NCBI GenBank assembly: GCA_900547005.1
Contig: URER01000006.1
Location: 3,457 to 67,456, forward strand
DNA from: an uncultured Prevotella sp.
GTDB taxonomy: Bacteria; Bacteroidota; Bacteroidia; Bacteroidales; Bacteroidaceae
Direction: 5' to 3'
DNA length: 64,000 nucleotides
Below are positions 44,701 through 52,052 of the stretch, piece after piece (within the stretch, counting starts at the first letter, position 1; each line of letters begins with the position of its first letter). Both the position numbers and the translations under genes were made by a program. The notes beneath the pieces are model-generated. The model was not told the origin of the DNA. It searched no databases and was given only the letters and a program-made list of their open reading frames with translations.

Positions 44701-46324
44701 GACGAAGCGCATAATGGTGTCGGCGAAGGACGCGAACGGCAAGGCAATAGAGATGAAATGGCGCAAGGTGGACAACAACAAGATTAAGTTGTTCAATAAG
44801 ACCGACTCTGCCATAAAGATGAAAATCACCGTAACGCCGAAAGAACCGCTTGAGAATAAGGGCTGGTACAAGACGGCCCAGTGCGTGGCACGCGTACTTA
44901 TGATGGCTCGCAGCTTCAGCATCTCATACCGAAACCAATACTCCCTGTCGCTGCCGGGCTTCATGCCGACCATCGGCGATGCCTTTGGACAGACCCGCGG
45001 ATTGGGAACGCTCTCGCCGGGACTCGACTTCGCATTCGGAATGGTGGACGACAGCTACATCGAAAAGGCCCGCCGCAACGACTGGCTGCTGATGAACGAC
45101 AGTGTGGCGACGCCGGCCGCAACGAGCAAAACCGAGGACTTGCAACTCAGAATGACATTAGAGCCAATCAAGAACCTCAAAATCGACCTGAACGCGAGCC
45201 GCACCGAAACTGTTTCTAAGAGCATTCAGTATATGTACGCCGGCTCGCCGACAACGCAGAGCGGTACGTTCACGATGACGACGATATCTCTCGGCTCGGC
45301 ATTCGAGAGCATGGGCAACGCCACGAACGGCTATCACAGCGCCACATTCGACAAGTTTGTAAACTCACTCGATGCTTACCGCGACCGCGTGGAATCGCAA
45401 TACGCCGGCGCAACCTACCCCGACGGCACGCCATACGACCCTGCTAACGGCGGAGTGGACAAGTATAGTGCCGACGTAATGATACCGGCGTTCCTCAATG
45501 CCTACACGAGCATGGGCGGAAACGGGCTCGGCATATTCCCGAAACTCACGAGTCTGCTTCCGAACTGGACCGTTAGATACAGCGGACTGACGCAGTTGCC
45601 GTGGTTCCGCGATGTGTTCCGCAGCGTAAACATCAACCATTCATACAAGAGCATCTATGCCGTCGGAGCTTATCAGAGCTACAGCACGTGGCTGGAATAT
45701 ATGGACGGACTCGGATTTATCACCAACGCCACAACCGGAATGCCCGTACCCAGCTCGATGTATAACGTCTCGCAGGTGAGCATCAACGAGGCTTTCTCAC
45801 CGTTGCTCGGTATCGACGTTACGCTGAAGAACAACCTCACGGCAAAGGTGGAATACCGCACGACGCGCGTTCTCTCGCTGTCCCTCACGAGCATACAGCT
45901 CAACGAGGCCGTCAGCAAGGACTGGGTAATCGGCGCAGGATATAAGATTAACAACTTCAACTTCTTCGGTCTCACCGGTCCGAAGCGTGCAAGAAGCAGC
46001 AAGAAAAACTCCAACAACGACAACCAGCAGAAGAAGAACAACTCATCGAGGGGTGGACTGAACCACGACCTCAACCTGCGTCTCGACCTGTCCTATCGCA
46101 GGCAGGCTTCCATCAGCCGCGACATTGCGACGCTCACCAGCTCGGCAAGCAGCGGAAACACGGCGTTCAAGCTTTCCTTTGCCGCCGACTACACGCTCAG
46201 CAAGCTCATCACCATGAGTTTCTACTACGATATGCAGACAAACACTCCGCTACTCTCGTCGAGCAGTTATCCTACTACGACGCACGACTTCGGCCTCAAC
46301 CTGAAGATGTCGCTCACGAGATAA
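38768..46324 (+). CDS. sprA: T9SS outer-membrane translocon SprA (Sov)
   Basis: A 2518-residue protein, the size of the giant single-chain 36-strand barrel through which T9SS cargo crosses the outer membrane. The start MRRKLYIIIMILSCCGVLSVTGG gives a signal peptide. Conserved SprA words early in the chain include GPAEKIFGPGGVRIKTQGTAEL and KVNMNLNYNTDATFDYDAQ; later come SYIDDFENAKNTID and NLDLVRGEWRVYEQNL. A Lys-rich insert of about 35 residues lies near residue 1930 (KKDKKKKDD). The C-terminus HDFGLNLKMSLTR closes the barrel. The gene is intact over 7.5 kb. With porP-gldKLMN 4 kb away on the other strand, the window holds much of the T9SS core. Confidence 0.94.
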   Translation: MRRKLYIIIMILSCCGVLSVTGGRSVAHSFLKIMSGTGMPDFSVAAPPDTTKQKKKPQAVIPEVEIEEEEIPDSLLHPRWPVQRTYPLTFEDLSQGAYDLKRPDNMQQTVEYNDSLDRYIIGYKIGGTYVNAPIMMTPQEYMKWSEKRSFADYYRAKNQEILQKQGKEKFDFTDMHFDLGPAEKIFGPGGVRIKTQGTAELKFGATLNNIDNPSLPIRNRKTTTMNFDEKINLSVNGKVGDKVNMNLNYNTDATFDYDAQDMKLRYEGKEDEIIKLVEGGNITFPSNNSLVQGASSLFGIRTDLQFGKLKLQTVVSQKKSSSKSVSSRGGVQLTPFEIDAADYEENRHFFMAQHFRNRYDAAMRTLPNMTTGVTINRVEVWVTNKSGTTTNTRNIIALTDLGENSGISRPDLWGAGGGTVPANAANAEYATVSALGGVRDIDQASTTLEGIGLVGGNDFEKVASARLLSSSEYSINQALGYISLRNLSLQTDQVLAIAYEYTYGGVTYQVGEFASDITDANSTLIVKALKNTSNNPKQGNWGLMMKNVYYLASNVEREKFRLDVKYQSDTTGVYISYIPEPQVKDQTIIKMVGADRLDNNNRTNPNGYFDYVDGYTVSNGRVFFPVAEPFGKYMYNYLVSKGISADKAAQYAFTELYDSTKTIAKQIAEKDKYMLVGQFRGTLANVISLGAYNVPQGSVVVTAGGVTLTEGSDYSVDYSAGEVTILNQSIIDAGTAVNVSLESNTDYGMSRKTMLGLNWEYDFSKNFQIGGTFQHLSEQALTSKVTMGSEPLNNTIWGLNLNWKKESQWLTNMLNKIPFLHVTQPSNISLSAEFAQLIAGQSKGTQDNASYIDDFENAKNTIDVSSPSSWIISSVPSMFPESKDKSTLQSGFNRSLLAWYNIDPLFTRRSSSLTPGHIKSDLEQLSNYYVREVYTNELFPYRDQSSYNGAIATLPVLNLAFYPSERGPYNFNPDLNAEGKLNNPRRTWGGMMRKLDTNDFQTANIEYIEFWLLDPFIYSSEQPDANTYGGDFYINLGEVSEDVLHDGKKFYESGMPVDGSQSWTYTQWGKIPTQATVTYGFATTNGSRRLQDVGFNGLNDEEEQQFDSYQDFLTQVQGKVNQAVFDSIWADPANDDYHYFRGTDFDEMKASILHRYKRINNPQGNSPDSDMRQEGYDTSYKSTPDVEDINQDFTLNEYEKYYQYHISIRPEDFEVGRNFIVDKRETNPPLRNGNKGHATWYQFRIPLREYENKVGAINDFTSVRFMRMFMNGFEKPIVLRFANLDLVRGEWRVYEQNLTNSASTSGKVSVSAVSLEENTEKVPVNYTMPPGIERPQDPTQPQLVQGNEQSLSMEVTDLGTNESKAVYKNTTIDLRQYKRLQMFVHANAPEQDVTNLTDNQLAVFVRLGSDYKNNYYEYEIPLKLTPPGKYNRMSRTDCEMVWPEENMLDVPLNIFTSLKKQRNQARSMGTASYNREFSIYDENRPANKVTIMGNPSLGEVKTMILGVRNLSGAPKSGEVWINELRLLEFNNEGGWAAQGNLNVQLSDFGTVNVQGKYISDGFGGLEDGVAQRSQEDYSTYAVTTNLDFGKFFPDKAKVSIPLYYSVSQEEHRPKYNPLDTDMELDDALDAMNGQERDSLESIAITKTKNTNFALSNVRVGIQTKGHPMPYDPANFSFSYSHSHRHTSGETTVYEKEDQWRGSLNYSWSPVYKAWEPFKKVIKSKSKWFDIFKRFGLNWLPQNVAFNTDITRNYYELQERDMESTEGTQLPLTFNSQFLWNRDFSIRWDLTKNLHMNFSSATHAEIEEPYTPVNKDLYPDQYQAWKDSVWTSIKHFGTPLDYNQNFTASYQLPLNLIPILNWINADANYNATYSWVRGTALEDGTSLGNNINTNRTLNINSTLSLEKLYNQIPFLKKTNDRFNKTTRKTKPATQKKDKKKKDDKEAEKKKKELPKNRKSFEKEITIAADTAIVVSHNKKTKRIMVSAKDANGKAIEMKWRKVDNNKIKLFNKTDSAIKMKITVTPKEPLENKGWYKTAQCVARVLMMARSFSISYRNQYSLSLPGFMPTIGDAFGQTRGLGTLSPGLDFAFGMVDDSYIEKARRNDWLLMNDSVATPAATSKTEDLQLRMTLEPIKNLKIDLNASRTETVSKSIQYMYAGSPTTQSGTFTMTTISLGSAFESMGNATNGYHSATFDKFVNSLDAYRDRVESQYAGATYPDGTPYDPANGGVDKYSADVMIPAFLNAYTSMGGNGLGIFPKLTSLLPNWTVRYSGLTQLPWFRDVFRSVNINHSYKSIYAVGAYQSYSTWLEYMDGLGFITNATTGMPVPSSMYNVSQVSINEAFSPLLGIDVTLKNNLTAKVEYRTTRVLSLSLTSIQLNEAVSKDWVIGAGYKINNFNFFGLTGPKRARSSKKNSNNDNQQKKNNSSRGGLNHDLNLRLDLSYRRQASISRDIATLTSSASSGNTAFKLSFAADYTLSKLITMSFYYDMQTNTPLLSSSSYPTTTHDFGLNLKMSLTR

Positions 46325-46463
46325 AGGTCTTAGGAGACGGGAGACAGGAGTTCGGGAGTTCAGACAATAGCTGAAAACAAGAGAGAACTTGTCTTTCGAG
46401 TAAAGGCATTATAACGGCATAAATATTGAGAAAAACGGAACTGTGAAGCAAATAATTAGGTTA

Positions 46464-46498
46464 TTTGCGTTGATTGACACAAAAAAAACGTAATTTTG
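46464..46498 (+). promoter_or_regulatory. Promoter of the AbiE-like pair
   Basis: TTTG (46464-46467) and TAATTTTG (46491-46498); spacing of 23 bp is longer than usual. The start codon follows 17 bp later. Confidence 0.4.
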
Positions 46499-46514
46499 TG
46501 GCAAAACTACGACT

Positions 46515-47120
46515 ATGGGAGCGAATAGTTCTTATAAAACAATGCTTGATATTGTGGAACAGGCAAAGGAGGGAACAATATTTATTCCTGATGACTTCAC
46601 AATATGTGGTACTCCCGATGCTGTACGGTCGGGATTAAGTCGACTGTGCCGCAATGAGAAATTGCGTCGTTTTGCAAAAGGCATTTACTATATACCTTTA
46701 TATGATAAATGGGATGGCACACAGCGAGAGCCGTCTTTAGACGCTATTGTCTTAAAAATAGCACAACGTGATAATGCACGTGTAATACCGACAGGAGCAT
46801 ACGCACTTAATAAGTTGGGACTATCCACGCAGGTTCCTGCTAATATCATTTATATAACAGACGGTTCTGCAAGACAGGTGAAGTTCGGTAACGGAAAGAG
46901 CATCACGTTCCGCCATAGCAACGACCTGAGTAATTTCGCTTATCAATCCCAACTGATGCAACTGGCAGTTCTTGCCATGCGTGAGATTGGAGAGAAGGCA
47001 ATAACGGAAGAACAAAAGAATATAATTAAAGGTATGATAGCAGAGCATGTCTCGGAGCAAGATTTCAATCATGATATAGTACTTGCTCCCACATGGATAA
47101 AAACGATTTTGCAGCGATGA
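46515..47120 (+). CDS. AbiEi-like antitoxin (DUF6088 family)
   Basis: A 201-residue protein. The N-terminal part, ILF-type winged helix (GTIFIPDDFTICGTPDAVRSGLSRLCRNEKLRRFAKGIYYIP), is the AbiEi antitoxin DNA-binding region: a helix pair followed by the G-x-Y-Y wing. The rest (VIPTGAYALNKLGLSTQVPANIIYITDG) is the usual DUF6088 core. Its stop overlaps the downstream toxin frame by 28 bp, or by four bases if the toxin starts at 47117. AbiE systems are type IV toxin-antitoxin modules: the antitoxin represses the operon and counteracts the toxin without direct binding. Confidence 0.85.
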   Translation: MGANSSYKTMLDIVEQAKEGTIFIPDDFTICGTPDAVRSGLSRLCRNEKLRRFAKGIYYIPLYDKWDGTQREPSLDAIVLKIAQRDNARVIPTGAYALNKLGLSTQVPANIIYITDGSARQVKFGNGKSITFRHSNDLSNFAYQSQLMQLAVLAMREIGEKAITEEQKNIIKGMIAEHVSEQDFNHDIVLAPTWIKTILQR

Positions 47121-48142
47121 AATTCATAGATTTATCAAAGGAAGACCGCCTCGATATACTTGACCGTGTATCTACCGAGCTGAATATACGACAGCGAGAA
47201 GTCATAGAAAAAGACTGGTGGGTAACGGCGGTCCTCCGCGCCATGTTCAGTTTGCCATACGCAAACCATTTGTCTTTCAAGGGCGGAACATCGTTGAGCA
47301 AATGTTGGCATCTGATAGACCGTTTTTCTGAAGATATAGATATTGCCATCGACAGAGAGTTTCTTGGTTTCAGCGGCACTCTTTCAAAGACACAAATCAG
47401 CGATAAGCTACGCCGTGCTGCCTGTTCTTTCGTAAGAGAGACTATGCAGCATGATTTAGCAGAACAACTATATCTGAATGGCATCGCAAAAGAGAAATTC
47501 AAGGTGAATGTGAATATTACTCCGATTTCCACCACAGATCCTGAGATTATTAATATCAACTACGATTCAGTCTTGTCATTCTCAATAAACGGAATGGAAG
47601 GCAATCGATATGTTCTTCCAAAGGTTAAAGTCGAAGTTAGCGGCAGGTCTATGAGTGAGCCTGTAAGTGAGATTGCTCTCAATTCAATGATAGACCAGGT
47701 ATATCCGAAAACTCCTTTTGCAGAACCTAAGTTCATGGTACGTGCCGTTCTTCCTGAGCGCACTTTCCTTGAAAAGATATTCCTGCTTCATGAGGAATTT
47801 GCCAAGCCAAAGGATTTAATCAGAGTGGAGCGGATGTCCCGCCACATGTACGACATCGGGCAGATGCTAAAGACTCCAATAGCAGAACGAGCTATCAATG
47901 ACGCAGGCCTGTACCGTCAGGTGGTAGGACACCGACGCACATTCATCGGATTACGGGGATTCAACTATGATACACTTTATCCTGCGACACTCAATATCAT
48001 TCCACCAACTTCTATTATAGAACAATGGAAAGACGATTATGAGAATATGCGTATGCACATGATTTATGGTGAGTCTGTTCCATTTGAGGAGTTAGTAAAC
48101 AAGCTCAAAGAGTTGAATGATAGAATAAAAGAACAGTTGTGA
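47093..48142 (+). CDS. AbiEii-like nucleotidyltransferase toxin
   Basis: A 349-residue protein. The catalytic signature reads LSFKGGTSLSKCWHLIDRF followed by SEDIDIAID: the G-G-T-S-L and D-x-D motifs of the AbiEii/AbiGii nucleotidyltransferase fold, with the Asp pair binding Mg2+. The C-terminal helical part (KPKDLIRVERMSRHMYDIGQML) is also typical. Family members modify tRNA acceptor ends to stop growth and give phage resistance. The ATG at 47093 lies inside the antitoxin gene; the internal ATG at 47117 (MKFIDLSKED) overlaps the antitoxin stop as ATGA and may be the true start. A terminator follows at 48221. Confidence 0.87.
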   Translation: MDKNDFAAMKFIDLSKEDRLDILDRVSTELNIRQREVIEKDWWVTAVLRAMFSLPYANHLSFKGGTSLSKCWHLIDRFSEDIDIAIDREFLGFSGTLSKTQISDKLRRAACSFVRETMQHDLAEQLYLNGIAKEKFKVNVNITPISTTDPEIININYDSVLSFSINGMEGNRYVLPKVKVEVSGRSMSEPVSEIALNSMIDQVYPKTPFAEPKFMVRAVLPERTFLEKIFLLHEEFAKPKDLIRVERMSRHMYDIGQMLKTPIAERAINDAGLYRQVVGHRRTFIGLRGFNYDTLYPATLNIIPPTSIIEQWKDDYENMRMHMIYGESVPFEELVNKLKELNDRIKEQL

Positions 48143-48220
48143 AAGGAGTGGAAGTTAATGATTAAAAGTTTAAGGCTTAGAGTTTAATGTTGAAAGTTTA
48201 TAGTTTATGCTATATATAAC

Positions 48221-48256
48221 AAAGGCGCTTCTTCGTTTTGAGGATGCGCCTTTTAT
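48221..48256. terminator. Bidirectional terminator between convergent genes
   Basis: AAAGGCGC (48221-48228) pairs with GCGCCTTT (48246-48253), with a second short CTTC/GAGG pairing inside. T-rich on the right and A-rich on the left, so it can end both the AbiE-like pair and the LRR gene. Confidence 0.7.
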
Positions 48257-48275
48257 TAATATATAGCTATCAAAC

Positions 48276-50096
48276 TTATTTCTTTACGACCTTGCGTACC
48301 GAACCATCTGAGTAGCGTATAATATTCACACCGTTCTGCATTCCGTTCTGTTTGCGTCCGTTAATGTCGTAAATATGCTTAATCTCAGCATTCTTTATGC
48401 CATTATTAACGTCGTTGATACCGGCTTCCTCATCTGTCATCTCCTCAATTCTTGTGAATATGTATTGGTAGACTGATGTCTCATATTGCTCTTTCATACC
48501 TTTTCTGACATAAAGGTCGTGTTCTATTCCTGAATCATACGTGAAATAGAACGGACAGCTACTACCATCAACTAAGAGGACATCTTTATCATTATAAATA
48601 TAGACCGACTTAATATTATCGCACAAGTAAAAGGCAAAACCTTCAAAGTTTGTAGCGGTAGCAGGGATATCAATCCTCGTCAGGTTATTGCAACCACTAA
48701 AAGCGTTTCCCGCAATTGTTGTAACATGAGAAGGAATTGTATAAGAAATATTTTTCTTTCCAGCCGGATAAGCTAATAATGCAGACATATCCTTGCTGTA
48801 AAGAATACCATCAGCCGAAGCATACTCAGTATTGCCTGCCAACACGTTTATAGAGGACAAACTTCTGCAAAATCCTAAAGCGTAGCCATCAATGCTTTTT
48901 ACGGAATTTGGAATATCTATACTTGTTAAATTTTCGCAGCCGCGAAAAGCTTGCGATCCAATAGCCGTAACAGAACTTGGAATATCTATATTTACCAAGT
49001 TCCTACAACTATGAAAAGCACAAAACTCAATTGTCGTTACACTATTAGGAATAGCAAAAGAAGTGTTTTCCTTGCCGGCCGGATAAGCTAATAATGACGA
49101 CATTTCTTTATTGTAAAGTACACCATCTACAGAAGTATAGTACCAGTTGTTTTCGTCTACATTTATTGAAAGCAAATTATCACAGCCACCAAAGACTCCT
49201 TCAGCTATACTTGATGTTCCACAGGGAATGTCTACATTTGTCAGGTTGCTACAGTCCTGAAAAGCAGACTGCCCTATATTTTCCACAAACTCAGGAATAC
49301 TAATTGTTTTCAAACTACTACAACCATGGAATGTATAATCCTCTATACTCGTTATATTGCGCGGAAGTTCTATCGCAGTCAAGCTGCTGCATCCCCAAAA
49401 AGCAGACGCGCCAATACTTTCCACACTATTTGGTATATTTATTGTCGTCAAATTATCACAGCCAGCAAAAGTACTCTCTTTTATACTTGACACGCCATTA
49501 GGGATAGTCATTATTGTCAGGCTACTACAACCAGAAAAAGCAGAAACTCCAATCCACGTAACATTCGACAATTCTATCGCAGTCAAACTACTACAGCTTT
49601 GGAAGGCTCTATCGTCTATCATATCTACAGAAGTTGGTATATTGATTGTTCTCAAGCTACTGCAACCAGCAAAAGCATCATAGCCTATTGTTGATACATT
49701 GTCAGGAATCACCATCGAAGTCAGACTTCTACATCTCTCAAAAGTTTGTCCTTTTATAAATGTAACAGCATTTGGAATATTCACTTCTGTCAAATTATCA
49801 CAATTACTAAAAGCATAAAAGCCAATGTCGGAAACAGACTCGGGGATAACCACCTTTGTCAGGTCATAACATTGAGAGAATCCTCCTCTCTCTATACTCG
49901 TAACATCGTAAGTACTACCGGAATAAGAGACCGTAGCCGGAATATTTACCTCTCCGGAATATTTATTATCGCCAGAGGTCACACTCGCAGTCTTTGCTGA
50001 CTCGTTAAGATTATAATATATGCCATTAATTTGGGCATCATAAGCCCATGCCTTGGCAAAAAGGCAGGTAAATAAAATAAGTAAAAGTTTTCTCAT
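48276..50096 (-). CDS. BspA-like leucine-rich repeat surface protein
   Basis: A 606-residue exported protein, signal peptide MRKLLLILFTCLFAKAWAYDAQ. Nearly the whole chain is made of about twenty 23-residue LRR_5 repeats of the form SIGxxAFxGCSSLTxIxIPNSV (for example SIGASAFWGCSSLTAIELP). The tail IYDINGRKQNGMQNGVNIIR with SDGSVRKVVKK resembles a T9SS-type C-terminal domain. The coding sequence is more AT-rich than its neighbours, which often marks horizontally moved surface genes. BspA relatives bind host matrix or other bacteria. Upstream lie a long leader with a candidate structured RNA and two promoter-like repeats. Confidence 0.85.
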   Translation of the reverse strand: MRKLLLILFTCLFAKAWAYDAQINGIYYNLNESAKTASVTSGDNKYSGEVNIPATVSYSGSTYDVTSIERGGFSQCYDLTKVVIPESVSDIGFYAFSNCDNLTEVNIPNAVTFIKGQTFERCRSLTSMVIPDNVSTIGYDAFAGCSSLRTINIPTSVDMIDDRAFQSCSSLTAIELSNVTWIGVSAFSGCSSLTIMTIPNGVSSIKESTFAGCDNLTTINIPNSVESIGASAFWGCSSLTAIELPRNITSIEDYTFHGCSSLKTISIPEFVENIGQSAFQDCSNLTNVDIPCGTSSIAEGVFGGCDNLLSINVDENNWYYTSVDGVLYNKEMSSLLAYPAGKENTSFAIPNSVTTIEFCAFHSCRNLVNIDIPSSVTAIGSQAFRGCENLTSIDIPNSVKSIDGYALGFCRSLSSINVLAGNTEYASADGILYSKDMSALLAYPAGKKNISYTIPSHVTTIAGNAFSGCNNLTRIDIPATATNFEGFAFYLCDNIKSVYIYNDKDVLLVDGSSCPFYFTYDSGIEHDLYVRKGMKEQYETSVYQYIFTRIEEMTDEEAGINDVNNGIKNAEIKHIYDINGRKQNGMQNGVNIIRYSDGSVRKVVKK

Positions 50097-50134
50097 ACGT
50101 TTTATGATATATGAAAAGGCGTGTAACCATTCTT

Positions 50135-50287
50135 CGCTTGTTCATTCTATTGGTTACCGCCAAGTGACCTTATTCCCTACAAGCATAGAACAGTCCACGC
50201 CTAACAGCGTGAACTTCCAGTCTGCCTGTTCTCGGGAATGAATGTTTTGGCGGTATTCATAGAATGGAGAACAAGAGCTAAAAGCTC
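50135..50287 (-). ncRNA. Candidate structured RNA or long 5' leader (rod-like fold)
   Basis: Arms 50137-50163 and 50247-50275 pair over about 24 positions (CTTGTTC, ATTCTAT and TACCGCCAA blocks). Inside, ATTCCC (50172-50177) pairs with GGGAAT (50234-50239), AGAACAG (50187-50193) with CTGTTCT (50226-50232), and CACGC (50196-50200) with GCGTG (50207-50211), giving a long rod with internal bulges. A small hairpin AGAGCTTTTAGCTCT flanks it. The strand is assumed from the promoter-like boxes at 50545-50538 and 50611-50604 (TATCTTTG, minus). The shape recalls 6S-type RNAs, but it could be a leader of the LRR gene. Confidence 0.4.
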
Positions 50288-50512
50288 TATCTTTTATCTA
50301 TATGTTCCTATAAGTTATTGAATGGAAACGCATTTTCGGTTAATGATTGCACCACGCATTCCGGCGCGGCAGTTTCGTTTTACCTCTCGGGAAGCATACT
50401 ACTTAAGGTTGAAGCATTCCCTTTAGTTTAGCGTTTCTCTACTGTCTGTTTCTTAATTTAGTGGTTTTAATGGTTAAACATATTAGTAATACGGCTGCAA
50501 GCAGCTTATCTA

Positions 50513-50613
50513 TTTGCCAAATGCAGCTTATCTTATGCAAAGATAATGCAAATGAGAGCAAAGAGAATTTATTCTCAATTTGCCGAATGCAGCTTATCTG
50601 ATGCAAAGATAAT
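50513..50613 (-). repeat. Two 35-bp direct repeats each carrying a promoter-like TATCTTTG
   Basis: TTTGCC(A/G)AATGCAGCTTATC with (T/G)ATGCAAAGATAAT occurs at 50513-50547 and 50579-50613 (66-bp period), with a partial third word at 50501. Each contains TTATCTtatgcAAAGATAA, a small palindrome, and on the minus strand a -7-like TATCTTTG. They could be duplicated promoters for the structured RNA/LRR transcript. Confidence 0.55.
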
Positions 50614-50690
50614 TAAAAAATCGTTTTTACGCCATATAAGCTATAAAATATTTGCATCGTGATGGCAGTCGAACAATATTATGCCGAAAA

Positions 50691-50822
50691 TAGTACTATG
50701 GCACAGTACCGGAGTATTTCGGCTTTAGTACTCGAGTAATTCAGGCTCAGTACTCGAGTAATTCAGGTCTGATTACTCGAGTATCGGGGCTTTAGTACTG
50801 GAGTATTTCGGGCTTAGTACTG
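50691..50822. repeat. 22-bp tandem array with TACTCGAGTA-type palindromes, copy 1
   Basis: GTAC/TTAC units start at 50706, 50728, 50750, 50773, 50795 and 50817 (22-23 bp period). Each has a core TACTCGAGTA, TACCGGAGTA or TACTGGAGTA, followed by TTCGGGCTTA-like spacers. It is preceded by ATAGTACTATGGCACAGTAC. The same lead-in and units occur inverted at 63406-63523. Confidence 0.8.
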
Positions 50823-50909
50823 ATACAACACGGATGTAACGTGAGCGTAAGCAAAACTATAATGCTATTCGATACATTATAAATAATTTACGGAAAAGGG
50901 CAAACTAAT

Positions 50910-50940
50910 TTTGTCATATCATAAAAATACTGTATATTTG
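50910..50940 (+). promoter_or_regulatory. Promoter of the YafQ-type pair
   Basis: TTTG (50910-50913), 19 bp, TATATTTG (50933-50940); the antitoxin ATG is 23 bp downstream. Confidence 0.55.
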
Positions 50941-50963
50941 CGAGAACAAAACGAATCTTGAAA

Positions 50964-51194
50964 ATGGCAGGCACAACAACATTATCAGCACAACAACTCA
51001 TTGTAACAGTAGATGATACCGCTGTTATGAATGACATAAGAAAGGCGATTAAAATGATACGTGGCGTAAGTAATATCTCCGTTGTAAAACCAAAGAAAAC
51101 GGAAATAGAAGCGGCACGCGAAGATGCAAAGGCCGGACGGGTAACAAAATGGAACAGCGTAGACGAAATGTTCAATGAAATACTTGGAGTATGA
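50964..51194 (+). CDS. Antitoxin partner of a YafQ-type toxin
   Basis: A 76-residue protein starting at the ATG at 50964; a TTG two codons upstream is an alternative. The N-terminal MAGTTTLSAQQLIVTVDDTAVMNDIRKAIKMIRGV looks like a short strand plus helices, and the C-terminal part EAAREDAKAGRVTKWNSVDEMFNEILG is the toxin-binding tail pattern found in small Bacteroidetes antitoxins next to YafQ. The gene overlaps the toxin start by four bases (ATGA). No precise antitoxin family could be named with confidence. Confidence 0.75.
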   Translation: MAGTTTLSAQQLIVTVDDTAVMNDIRKAIKMIRGVSNISVVKPKKTEIEAAREDAKAGRVTKWNSVDEMFNEILGV

Positions 51195-51481
51195 AATACA
51201 CAATCCTTACTACCAAGCAATTCGACAAGGCTTTGAAACGTTGTTATAAACGAGGATATCCTATGGAGAAACTGCGTACAGCCATTAAGGAATTATCCAC
51301 GAATGGCTGTCTTACACAAAAATATCGTCCACATAGGCTTCATGGCAACCATGAGGGAGAATGGGAAGCACATATTGCCCCCGACTGGTTGCTCATTTGG
51401 GAACAAAATGACCAAGAGTTAACACTTCTTATGCTATCAACCGGTACACATTCTGATTTGTTTGGAAAATCAAAAAGATAA
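51191..51481 (+). CDS. YafQ-family mRNA interferase toxin (RelE/ParE superfamily)
   Basis: A 96-residue toxin. Residues matching the known YafQ active site are visible: His48, His61, Asp65-Trp66, His87 and Phe91 in RPHRLHGNHEGEWEAHIAPDW and STGTHSDLF. YafQ enters the ribosomal A site and cuts mRNA at codons. Its length and the order antitoxin-then-toxin with a four-base overlap are normal. The pair has its own promoter. All catalytic positions are kept, so it is probably active when freed from the antitoxin. Confidence 0.9.
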   Translation: MKYTILTTKQFDKALKRCYKRGYPMEKLRTAIKELSTNGCLTQKYRPHRLHGNHEGEWEAHIAPDWLLIWEQNDQELTLLMLSTGTHSDLFGKSKR

Positions 51482-51540
51482 TATATATTATTGTAACACT
51501 CCATATTTACAAAGCCTATTCTGAGTGTTTTTCACAATAA

Positions 51541-51580
51541 AAAAAAGGTGAATATGCCCATAAAGGAACACATTCACCTT
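51541..51580 (-). terminator. Terminator of the MerR-type gene
   Basis: AAGGTGAAT (51545-51553) pairs with ATTCACCTT (51572-51580). On the minus strand the hairpin is followed by a T run (complement of AAAAAA). Confidence 0.65.
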
Positions 51581-51593
51581 ATATATAGAATGA

Positions 51594-51941
51594 TTATACA
51601 AGCCCGTCGAGCTGGCGTTTCAACTCTTTCAGGTCGTCGCGCACCTTAATCAGGTTGTCGAGAACCTCGGCACTCTTGTCCACTCCCGCCCTATTGGCGT
51701 TGAGCATCTTGCGCGCCGCGGCAATCTTGAAGCCACGAACCTTCACCAAGTTATATATTACCTTAATCTGCTCAATATCTTTCTCCGTGTACTGACGCAC
51801 ACGATTACCCGTTGTCTTAGGCTTGAGATGCGGAAATTCCGTCTCCCAATAACGCAGGAGACTCTCGTTAACGTCCAACATCTGAGCCACTTCCTTGATG
51901 GAATAGTACAGCTTTCGGGGCTTATCGGGGTTCAATGCCAT
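51594..51941 (-). CDS. MerR-family transcriptional regulator
   Basis: A 115-residue single-domain regulator. The winged-helix HTH reads KLYYSIKEVAQMLDVNESLLRYWETEFPHLKPKTTGNRVRQYTEKDIEQIKVIYNL, i.e. helix-turn-helix, wing with R-x-Y, and dimer helix; the remainder is a coiled coil (AEVLDNLIKVRDDLKELKRQL). There is no effector-binding domain, so it is the short MerR form conserved in Bacteroidetes next to alaS. It is divergent from alaS, with about 110 bp between the start codons. Confidence 0.87.
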   Translation of the reverse strand: MALNPDKPRKLYYSIKEVAQMLDVNESLLRYWETEFPHLKPKTTGNRVRQYTEKDIEQIKVIYNLVKVRGFKIAAARKMLNANRAGVDKSAEVLDNLIKVRDDLKELKRQLDGLV

Positions 51942-51978
51942 AATTTTATTGCCTATAAATCAATCCGTTACTATTTTA

Positions 51979-52010
51979 TTTGCAAAAATAATCAAATCTT
52001 GGTATCTTTG
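51979..52010 (+). promoter_or_regulatory. Promoter of alaS
   Basis: TTTG (51979-51982), 20 bp, TATCTTTG (52003-52010), both consensus. The start codon lies about 43 bp downstream. Confidence 0.65.
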
Positions 52011-52052
52011 CAACACTTTTTGATAAGATTTTAAGAATAAAACATAAATAAC

